Positions 42,681 to 49,623 of a DNA stretch of 64,000 bases are shown here, piece by piece. Position 1 is the stretch's first letter; every line of letters begins with the position of its first letter. A program made the translations under genes and the position numbers. The DNA comes from Streptomyces lanatus (GTDB lineage: Bacteria > Actinomycetota > Actinomycetes > Streptomycetales > Streptomycetaceae): contig NZ_BNBM01000009.1 of assembly GCF_014655715.1 (NCBI RefSeq), positions 186,001 to 250,000 of the forward strand. The letters run 5' to 3'. The notes beneath the pieces were generated by a model that worked only from the letters and a program-made list of their open reading frames with translations, was not told where the DNA came from and made no database searches.

Positions 42681-43532
42681 TCAGTCTGCCGTCGGGGCCG
42701 CTTTCAGAGCTTCGGAGGTCAGTTCGCCGCGTGGGCCGGTGGCGTCGGCCACGCTCAGACAGGTGCTGTCGTGGAAGATACCGAGTTCGTAGTGCACAGA
42801 GTCGGTGTCGACGGAGCGGACCGTGAGCCCGATCTCGTAGTCGCCCGGGTAGGTCACCTCACCGAGATACTGAATCTGGTAGGACGAAGGGGGCAGATCT
42901 GGCACCAAGCCCGCACCACGCGTCCCAATCGCGTGCGAGGTGAAGGTGGCGACGGCCTCGTCGTACCAAGTGGCCAATGCGATGAAGTTGACGTGCTCGT
43001 TGGAGTCGACGTCACCGATCCGGGAACGCAGCGTGGCCCAGTGCGAGTAGTGGGCACGTTGCAGGCGCTCAGGGCGTGGACGGCCAGCTGCCGACGTTCC
43101 TGTCTCTGGTAGCCGCATCTCGTCGAGATCGGCGATCAGTTCGTCCGGAAGCTGGAGCGGCCCCGAGTTGTCGGCCAGCACGACGATGGCGTCACCCCTG
43201 CCCACGTACTTTCCGTCGACCATGATCACCTGCTCAAAGGTGAATGAGGAGCGCCCGATCCGGCAAACGCCGGTGTGCACTTGCACGTGGGTACCAGTCG
43301 GGCCGACCAGAGCAAGCCGGTTGACCCGTTGGCCGACGAGCAGAATCTGGTACGGCCCGAAACCACCCTTGCCGATGAGGCGTTCGAAGCGGTGCAGCCG
43401 CAGCCGGATCCGGGCGTCTTCCAGCCAGCGGGCCATGCCGATTGTGCTTGCCGAGCCATTTCGACCAAGATCGGCCTGCCGCACCCGGACATCGATCTGG
43501 AAACCGAGCCTCTGACCGTCAGGAGTGTTCAT
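42681..43532 (-). CDS. Double-hotdog acyl-CoA thioesterase-like protein
   Basis: Predicted to hydrolyse an acyl thioester (CoA or ACP). The 283-residue product holds two hotdog domains. The first, residues about 12-135, reads DVRVRQADLGRNGSASTIGM and ARWLEDARIRL. The second, about 155-275, reads WATLRSRIGDVDSNEHVNFI, YLGEVTYPGDYEIGLTVRSV and HYELGIFHDSTCLSVAD. ATG at 43532 has a weak AAGGT upstream; longer in-frame extension to 43715 is Gly/Ala-rich and unlikely. The second domain carries the usual Asn-His-Val motif. No operon partner is visible. Confidence 0.78.
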   Translation of the reverse strand: MNTPDGQRLGFQIDVRVRQADLGRNGSASTIGMARWLEDARIRLRLHRFERLIGKGGFGPYQILLVGQRVNRLALVGPTGTHVQVHTGVCRIGRSSFTFEQVIMVDGKYVGRGDAIVVLADNSGPLQLPDELIADLDEMRLPETGTSAAGRPRPERLQRAHYSHWATLRSRIGDVDSNEHVNFIALATWYDEAVATFTSHAIGTRGAGLVPDLPPSSYQIQYLGEVTYPGDYEIGLTVRSVDTDSVHYELGIFHDSTCLSVADATGPRGELTSEALKAAPTAD

Positions 43533-43815
43533 GCAGGATGACCTTAGAGCAGCGTCAACTTCGCCACCAAGGCGGACAGGGCATACCACGCGACCAGGTC
43601 CAGTTGTTCCAGGCCGCACCCCGACTGTCCGCAGCACCGACGACCTTGCCTTTGCCGACGCGCCACCAGCTCCGCCAAGCTCGGCCGGCGCGCCTCCAAA
43701 CATGCTCATCTCCATGTCCCAGTACTCCAGTCAGAAATCGTTGTCTGAGCTGGTACTTCTTCGATAGTGGCAGCAACTAGCTTGATCTTTAACCTGTGCG
43801 GCGTGGTCGAGGGGA

Positions 43816-45465
43816 CTGTAAGACGTTCGGCTCTGGCCCGTAGTCGGTGGTGACGCCGGGTGTCCGTCAGGGCAGGAGGATACGGTGGCGGAGGAGGTCG
43901 AATCCGGCGCGTCCGTGCATTTGCCTCATGATCCTCTTGGTGCGGATGTTGACGCCTTCGGTGCGGCCGTTGTGGTAAGGCAAGGTGAGGCCGGCGTTCC
44001 CGGCGGGCCGGTCGATTTCGAGGCCGTTGGCGAAGCTGCGCAGGTGGGGTAGGTCGACGGCACGGGCGGCCGTGATCCACTTGGCGAGTTTCACGTCGTT
44101 GCCCTCGATCGGTTTCAGCAGGGCGGCGAAGCCGCCTACGAGATCGGCGAGTGCGGTCATCTCCGGGCAGGCCGCGGCGATCTTCTCCAGCAGGGTCGTT
44201 TCCTTCGGGCGCAGGTTTTCGGGGTTGGTGAGGAGGAGACGGCGTGACGTGGGGTGGTGACAGGGCGGTCGCATTCGGCACGGCCCTGATTGAGGTAGCG
44301 GACTAGGAGGTTCGCGCTGCCGGTGTAGCCCAACTCCCGGATCTCTTCGAGGAGGTGGGTGACAGGAACTGCCGGTTCGTCCGCGCGGCGGGCGCGCAGA
44401 TGGTCGCGGTAGGGGGCTACGAGGGTGGGCCGGTAGTGGGAGTGATGCGCAGGGCTTGGGGCTCGGGCATGCGGGCGTAGCGTTTGACGGTGTTCAGGGC
44501 CAGGTCCAAGCGGCGGGAGCAGTCGAGCAGGCCGACGCCCTGGCCGAGGAGGTCGTGGATCTTGTTCCAGCGTTCGCGGGTGGTCTGCTCGTGTACTCCA
44601 CCGGGGCGTGGCGGGTTGATGGTGGCCCAACAGCCGGTGTGCGCGCGGACCTCGAGCTGGACTTTGTCGCAGAGGTTTCTCCAGAGGTGCCATCGGTCGC
44701 TGACCTGTATCGCGTGGGGCAGGGCGCGGCGGATGGCCTCGGCGTAGGTGGCCGAGCCGTCGCGGCACACGATCTCGACACCAGGGTGTTCGCGCAGCCA
44801 GGACTCCAGGGTGGCCCTCTCGCGGTCGGGCAGGACCCCGACGCGTCGGCCGGTCTCGGCATCCGTGACGATCGTGGCGTAGCGGTGGCGGCGGCGTACG
44901 GCGAAATCGTCCACGCCGACCACTCGTGGGACCGCCTGCTGCGGCAGTTGCAGGCGTCGCAGATAGCGCAGTGCGGTACTGCGGGAAACGGGGACGGCCA
45001 GCAGACCGGCGAGGCGTGCGGCTGCCCGGCCGCACAACTCCCGCGCCACCTGGGATATCTGCCGGGCAAGCCGCACCGTGCGGCGCTGATGGCGCTCGAG
45101 CCGTCCGGGAATCTGCTCGCGGAAGGTCTGCCGTCGGCAGCCCAGGACCGGACAGACCAGCCGCCGTACGCGCAGGTGGACGACGACCTGGCGGCCGTCG
45201 ACCGGCACGTCCGTCACCGTCCGGCGGTGATACCCGTGCACCTTCGCCGTCAGTGTCCGGCACGCGGGACACGGCACCGCCGCATCCCGAGTGCGAGCCG
45301 TGACTACCACCGCGTCACCACCGTCCGCCACGTCCACGACGACCAGCACCGACAGCCCGGAAAACACCGTGCTGACAAGGGAGTTGACATCCATCACAAG
45401 ATCATGATCAAGGATGACTACCCGGCGTCACCACCGACTACGGGCCAGAGCCGAACGTTTGACAG
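43816..45465 (-). mobile_element. ISL3-family insertion sequence, 1650 bp
   Basis: Terminal inverted repeats of 46 bp lie at 43816-43861 and 45420-45465, matching at 44 positions, and enclose one frameshifted ISL3 transposase on the minus strand. Inner parts of the repeats read GTTCGGCTCTGGCCCGTAG and GTCGGTGGTGACGCCGGGT. No 8-bp target duplication was found, so either the ends are slightly different from those drawn or one flank has since been rearranged. The intact ends mean it could still be mobilised by a related transposase. Confidence 0.85.
43867..45397 (-). pseudogene. ISL3-family transposase with frameshifts
   Basis: The first 326 codons from ATG 45397 are intact: zinc-finger CPACRTLTAKVHGYHRRTV, VCPVLGCRRQTF, and the DDE-domain start VVGVDDFAVRRRHRYATIV with CRDGSATYAEAIRRALP. 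Near 44420 the similarity moves to a second frame (LLEEIRELGYTGSANLLVRY), and near 44270 to a third (LRSFANGLEIDR, YHNGRTEGVNIRTKRIMRQM). The total would be a normal-length transposase of about 510 residues, so only two shifts disable it. It lies within the IS described at 43816-45465. Confidence 0.85.
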
Positions 45466-45730
45466 ACCCGCACCGGCAAACCATGGCGCAGCCGGCCCGA
45501 GCGTGTTGGTAGTTGGAAGCCGCCCATGGGCGGCTGCGGTCGGTGGACGGCACGTGGGACCGCCACACCACCGATCCCACCCCTAAAGCCCAGGTCACAA
45601 GGGTTCAGAGCCGACGTGAGACGTGCAAAGACGCCCGTTCGCCACACCGATTCCAAGCAACCGCCTCACACAAAACACTCCTCCCAGCCGCGTTTCCGCA
45701 GGTCAGAACGTTTCTGCATGGATGAGCGCT
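45466..45730. other. No gene recognised
   Basis: The 265 bp between the ISL3 right end and the tRNA fragment hold no credible gene. A short hairpin-like GCCGCCCATGGGCGGC lies at 45522-45537. Confidence 0.4.
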
Positions 45731-45795
45731 GGTGGGGCGGGGGGGGACTCGAACCCACGGCCGACGGATTATGAGTCCGCTGCTCGTCTAACGGC
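45731..45795 (-). tRNA. Truncated tRNA with CAU anticodon (3' two-thirds)
   Basis: On the minus strand the sequence runs from the D-loop (GTTAGACGAGC) through an anticodon arm GCGGA-CTCATAA-TCCGT with CAU anticodon, a variable loop, the T-arm GTGGGTTCGAGTCCC and a 3' acceptor strand ending CCGCCCCACC. The 5' acceptor strand and first half of the D-arm are replaced by unrelated sequence. The T-stem also has a run of Cs that breaks pairing. It is therefore a tRNA-Ile2 or tRNA-Met pseudogene or attachment-site remnant, matching the 22-bp end at 10893. Confidence 0.75.
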
Positions 45796-46054
45796 GGGGT
45801 TCGCCTCCTCAATGCTCTTCGGCCGCTGGCGAAGTCCGGAGGCCCACTAATGGAACGAACGATGCCTTTGCTACGCCCCTTTCGAAGCCAGACGGCCAGC
45901 GGCAGGTGTCTCTGTCAACGACGCCTATGGAGAAGGCCGAAGGCTAGCCCGCGTCACTCGTCCGAGACCAAGATCCGGACCATCCGCGGACCACGTTCTC
46001 ACCCGTCCACCAGCACCGCACCGTCACCGCAGGTCAGCGAGGGGACTACTCGTG

Positions 46055-46117
46055 TACCGCCAAGAGACCAAGAACCTGCTGGTGTCGTACTCGCCGAGGA
46101 AGCTGGGCTTCTTCTAG
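46055..46117 (+). pseudogene. Displaced 3' end of aldehyde dehydrogenase
   Basis: The plus strand encodes YRQETKNLLVSYSPRKLGFF followed by TAG, the C-terminus of an ald-type aldehyde dehydrogenase (the intact gene at 8919 ends YQQTKNVLVSYSPKKLGFF). Codons are GC-rich like the body of ald. No other ald sequence lies upstream. It is best explained as the original gene end left behind when the island entered ald. A degenerate copy of its last 26 bases recurs at 48363-48388. Confidence 0.85.
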
Positions 46118-46279
46118 GCAAGCTCGAAGTGGGCGCCCGGCTGGGAATTCGCCACCTGGGCGCCTCCATGTCCAGCGTGTCGCACAGTGCCCCGTGTGCC
46201 TGGACCTGCTGAACCTCGACGCTGACGATCTCCAGGAGCGCAGTGTTTCGCACAGGCGAGAGCCCTCGGCTACGCCTCA

Positions 46280-46311
46280 CCCGCAACGCGCAGAGGTATG
46301 CGCGTTGCGGG
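46280..46311. terminator. Strong hairpin, likely bidirectional terminator
   Basis: CCCGCAACGCGC (46280-46291) pairs perfectly with GCGCGTTGCGGG (46300-46311) around an 8-nt loop AGAGGTAT. It lies 74 bp beyond the stop of the DUF5302 gene and downstream of the ald tail, so it could stop transcription from either side. Confidence 0.75.
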
Positions 46312-46384
46312 CCACTGCACGGGGCGCGCGAGTGGGTAGCGCTCAGAGTGCCGGCGAAGCGGCCGGATCCCGGGCCTGATCGAG

Positions 46385-46627
46385 TCAGCCGCCGCTCTTG
46401 CGCCTGAACGACCGCTGGCTCGCAGCCGGGCCGTGCGCCGCACGCACCTTCGACGCATTGGGGTTGGCGGCAGTATCAGCGGCGTCCGCCTGCGCAGCGC
46501 GCTTGCGCGCCAGGGCTTCGCGGAACTTGCGCTTGAGGTCGTAGTTTCCGTCGCTGTCCGGCGCCAGAGAGGACGTCTCGGGGGCAGCGGGCTCCGAACC
46601 TTCCGTAGATACGGGCTCTGCGGTCAT
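46385..46627 (-). CDS. DUF5302 protein
   Basis: Small cytoplasmic protein of unknown function widespread in Streptomyces. The 80-residue product has an acidic N-terminal half and a basic C-terminal half with the family core DLKRKFREALARKRAAQAD and a basic tail QRSFRRKSGG. ATG at 46627 has AGGAGG 6 nt upstream. It stands alone ahead of a hairpin terminator. The charge pattern suggests nucleic-acid or protein binding, which is only a guess. Confidence 0.82.
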   Translation of the reverse strand: MTAEPVSTEGSEPAAPETSSLAPDSDGNYDLKRKFREALARKRAAQADAADTAANPNASKVRAAHGPAASQRSFRRKSGG

Positions 46628-46747
46628 GGTGACCTCCTGGGTTCGGGGGGGGCGGGCAAGCACAGCTTGTCATGCCGGGCGCAGTGCTGGGCACCGGCAA
46701 CATCATCGAGCTCCGATTCGGGGAATTCACTGCCAGGGCAACGGCTC

Positions 46748-48169
46748 TCAGCCGCTGCGACGCATCCGGGCGGCCTTGCGGGCCTCGGCGAGCTTGCGGG
46801 CCTCGCCGGCCTTTCGGGACTTGCCGCCGGCGCCGCGGGAGGTGTCCTTGCTGGTGCCGATGCCGCGGAAGGGGGCGTTGCTGTTCTTGGGTCGGGGGAC
46901 GGCGGGCCCGCCATCGAGCGGGGTGCCGGAGGGAGCCTTGGCGCCGGTGATCCGGCTCAGCTCCGCCTCGCCCGAGCGCACCTTGGTGACGGTCGGCTCG
47001 ATGCCGGCCTCGGCCATCATGCGGCTCGTCTCGCGGCGCTGGCCCGACAGCACGAGCGTGACCACGCTGCCGGACTCACCGGCGCGAGCGGTGCGGCCGG
47101 CCCGGTGCACATAGTCCTTGGGGTCGGTGGGCGGGTCGACGTTGACCACGAGGTCGAGGTCGTCGACGTGCAGGCCACGGGCCGCGACGTTGGTCGCCAC
47201 CAGAACGGTGATCTGGCCGTTCTTGAACTGTGCCAGGGTCCGTGTGCGCTGTGGCTGGGACTTGCCGCTGTGCAGGGCCCCGGCGTGCACCCCGCTGGCC
47301 CGCAGATGCCGGGTGAGCTGGTCGACGGCGTGCTTGGTGTCGAGGAACAGCAGTACGCGGCCGTCGCGGGCGGCGATTTCCGTGGTGACGGCGTAGCGGT
47401 CGGGGCCGTGGACGACCAGAACGTGGTGGTCCATCGTCGAGACCGTGCCCGCGGACGGGTCGACCGAGTGGACGACGGGGTCGTGGAGGTAGCGGCGGAC
47501 CAGCTGATCGACGTCGCGATCCAGAGTGGCCGAGAACAGCATCCGCTGACCGTCGGGGTGCACCTGGTCGAGCGCGTCGACAACCTGCGGCAGGAATCCC
47601 AAGTCGCACATCTGGTCGGCCTCGTCCAGCACGGTGATCCTCACCCGTCCCAGGCCGCAGGCGTTGCGCTCGATCAGGTCGTGCAGGCGTCCAGGGGTGG
47701 CGACGACCACCTCGGCCCCCTGGCGCAGCGCGGCGACCTGCCGGCCGATCGACATGCCGCCGACGACCGTGGCCATCCGCAGCCGCAGTGCCTCGGCGTA
47801 CGGCGCCAGCGCCTCGGTGACCTGTTGGGCCAGCTCGCGGGTGGGCACGAGGATCAGAGCGAGGGGCTGCTTCGGTTCGGAGCGCCGCCCAGCGGTACGT
47901 GTCAGCAGTGGCAGGCCGAAGGCGAGCGTCTTGCCCGATCCGGTGCGCCCGCGCCCCAGGACGTCGCGCCCTTCCAGGGCATCAGGCAGTGTGGCGGCCT
48001 GGATCGGAAAGAGTTCGCGCACCCCGAGCCCGCTCAGTGTCCGCAGCACCTCCACCGGCAATTGCAGGCCGGCGAAGGAGAGGTCCGGGTCCGGGGACAG
48101 CGCCGGGGTGGTGGCTCCGGACTTGACGGGACCGCCGTGAGCGATGCCGGAGTCGTCGGGATGCTTCAT
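46748..48169 (-). CDS. DEAD-box RNA helicase
   Basis: ATP-dependent RNA helicase, probably acting on mRNA or rRNA structure in the cold. The 473-residue protein has the Q motif region, motif I GRTGSGKT, Ia PTRELAQQ, Ib TPGRL, II VLDEADQM, III SAT, and in the second RecA domain ARGLHVDDLD and HRAGRTARAG. The C-terminal 70 residues are Lys/Arg-rich, as in RhlE-type enzymes, and would bind RNA. ATG at 48169 has GGAAGG 7 nt upstream; an in-frame TTG at 48232 is less likely. Confidence 0.93.
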   Translation of the reverse strand: MKHPDDSGIAHGGPVKSGATTPALSPDPDLSFAGLQLPVEVLRTLSGLGVRELFPIQAATLPDALEGRDVLGRGRTGSGKTLAFGLPLLTRTAGRRSEPKQPLALILVPTRELAQQVTEALAPYAEALRLRMATVVGGMSIGRQVAALRQGAEVVVATPGRLHDLIERNACGLGRVRITVLDEADQMCDLGFLPQVVDALDQVHPDGQRMLFSATLDRDVDQLVRRYLHDPVVHSVDPSAGTVSTMDHHVLVVHGPDRYAVTTEIAARDGRVLLFLDTKHAVDQLTRHLRASGVHAGALHSGKSQPQRTRTLAQFKNGQITVLVATNVAARGLHVDDLDLVVNVDPPTDPKDYVHRAGRTARAGESGSVVTLVLSGQRRETSRMMAEAGIEPTVTKVRSGEAELSRITGAKAPSGTPLDGGPAVPRPKNSNAPFRGIGTSKDTSRGAGGKSRKAGEARKLAEARKAARMRRSG

Positions 48170-48362
48170 GAACAGCCTTCCGCAGGGGAACGTACCGAGG
48201 AAGGCCCGGCAGGTTGAACAGTCCACGCTCAAACGGAACCGAACAGGCAGAACCGCCCACCGCGACGACCACGCAAACGCGTGACGCTACCACAAGGCAC
48301 AACATCGCGCCGTGATACCGATCGCCCCTCCCCCATCGACCGTTCCCGGGCCGGCGATCTCG

Positions 48363-48388
48363 CCGAGGAAGCCGGGCTTCTTCCAGAG
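48363..48388 (+). repeat. Second degenerate copy of the ald tail
   Basis: CTCGCCGAGGAAGC-C-GGGCTTCTTC-C-AG matches the end of the displaced ald tail (46091-46117) at 24 of 26 positions, in the same orientation. In the ald frame it would read SPRKPGFFQ, with the stop changed to Gln. The pair brackets the DUF5302 and helicase genes. The rest of 48170-48495 shows no gene. Confidence 0.65.
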
Positions 48389-48495
48389 GGCGCAGGAAGC
48401 GGCACGCTGCGGCGGGCGTGCTCCCGGCGCGGGCTGGACGACGAGGTGAGGGACGCACCGACAGGTCACCGGCGACGCCGTGGGCGGGTGCGCCC

Positions 48496-48984
48496 TCACC
48501 GGGCTCTGCCGCCGCCCTCCAGCATCCGTTCCAAGCGATCGAAGCGCTCGTGCACCGTGTGAGCCACCTCTGTGTACTCCTGCTCCACGGCTCTTTCCGC
48601 CTGGTGCACCCGATGGTGCCGACTCGCCTGGTCCCGTCCCACGAACCATGTGGCCAGGGCTGCGGTGACCAGCCCGTATGCGGTGATCCCGACGACCATC
48701 ACCACCACAGCGACCAGCCGTCCCCACAGCGTCACCGGGTAGAAATCGCCGTACCCCACTGTCGTCGCGGTCTCCACCGACCACCACAACGCCCTCGGGT
48801 ACGTGGTCAGCTGTGCCCGCGGCGCGCCGGTCTCGGCGACTACGACGACGTAAGAGCCCACCAGCATCACGGCCATCAGGACGACCGTCGCAGCCCCGGC
48901 CGCCTTCACATGCAGTGAACGCCCTTCGCGGCCCAGCAGCAGCCGGACCACCCGGGTCAGGAAACCGGGAAACATGCCCCGCAT
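48496..48984 (-). CDS. Two-helix potassium channel
   Basis: Homotetrameric ion channel subunit of the KcsA/Kch type. The 162-residue protein has a first helix (AATVVLMAVMLVGSYVVVVAE), a pore loop with selectivity filter TTVGYGD (residues 74-80), a second helix (WGRLVAVVVMVVGITAYGLV) and a cytoplasmic helical tail with coiled-coil character (ERAVEQEYTEVAHTVHERFD). No separate voltage sensor or RCK domain is present. ATG at 48984 lacks a clear ribosome site; an ATG three codons later is possible. Confidence 0.9.
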   Translation of the reverse strand: MRGMFPGFLTRVVRLLLGREGRSLHVKAAGAATVVLMAVMLVGSYVVVVAETGAPRAQLTTYPRALWWSVETATTVGYGDFYPVTLWGRLVAVVVMVVGITAYGLVTAALATWFVGRDQASRHHRVHQAERAVEQEYTEVAHTVHERFDRLERMLEGGGRAR

Positions 48985-49167
48985 CCTGCGCCACGCCCCG
49001 ATCCGGCCCCGTCAGAACGCGCCGCGTCCGTACCAACCCCAACCCGAACAGCCCCTGGCGTCCGATGACGGCGATCATCCGCGTGGCTTCCACGACTTTC
49101 GGCACCCCCTGGAGGGTGGCCAACAGCACTGCCGTCACGCTCTCCGCCATGTACGCGGCTGCTGCGC

Positions 49168-49430
49168 TCAATGTTCCTCGGTCGGGAGGACCCAGGCGCG
49201 CTCACTTCTCCGGGCCACCGCCGAAGCCATGATCATCGCCGCACGAACGGCGACGAGTTGCACGGACGACGTCGACAAGGCGCGGGCCGCCGAGGCGAGT
49301 CCGAAGGTGAGGAAGCCGCCGAGCGCCATGCGGCGACATGCAGCACAGTGAGGTCGAACCCGCACAGCAGCAGGCTTCCCGACATCACGACCAGGACCAG
49401 CCACCGACTCCGCCGAGATACATGCCGTTG
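49168..49430 (-). pseudogene. MFS transporter remnant
   Basis: One minus-strand frame reads RRSRWLVLVVMSGSLLLCGF then DLTVLHV, the first helix of a DHA2-type exporter. After a deletion another frame continues RRMALGGFLTFGLASAARAL, STSSVQLVAVRAAMIMASA, corresponding to helices 3-4. Everything beyond is missing. It is not functional. Confidence 0.65.
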
Positions 49431-49623
49431 CTGTGAATCCGTCGCAGCGCATATTGACCCGTCAGCTGAGGTGCGGGAGGCGGACGGTATACCCGGAGGT
49501 CCCGCCACGGGTCGAGTGCACACTGACCGACGTCGGGCACAGCCTGGACGCCGTCACGGGAGCAGTTGGACACGTGGGGCCGGTGGTATCAGGAGACAGG
49601 GCGCCGAAAGGGTTGACCAGGCC

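Larger units (their letters stand above)
10410..46060. mobile_element. Putative genomic island integrated in the 3' end of ald
   Basis: The interval runs from the codon-use break in ald to a displaced GC-rich ald tail at 46055. At the two junctions the shared sequence is AGAC(G/C)AAGAAC, 10 of 11 bases. The left tail encodes VLVSYSPKKLGFF and the right LLVSYSPRKLGFF, but the DNA is only about 69 percent identical. That pattern is expected if an element carries a substitute gene end. The interior holds three IS families, phage-type and truncated genes, and a closed TetR regulon. No integrase, relaxase or transfer gene is recognisable, so the island is either decayed or moved by outside functions. 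The limits are inferred from these two junctions only. Confidence 0.6.

Noticed and set aside
43808..45473. Target-site duplication around the ISL3 element
   Set aside because: The 8 bp on the left (CGAGGGGA) and right (ACCCGCAC) of the repeats do not match.
45731..45795. A functional tRNA with CAU anticodon
   Set aside because: The 5' acceptor strand and half the D-arm are missing and the T-stem does not pair fully.
10410..46060. A complete integrative conjugative element or prophage
   Set aside because: No integrase, excisionase, replication, FtsK/TraB-type transfer, capsid or terminase gene could be recognised.
48985..49167. A short minus-strand protein starting MSAAAAYMAESVTAVLLATL
   Set aside because: It has no ribosome site or family resemblance and the frame runs into the channel gene out of phase.
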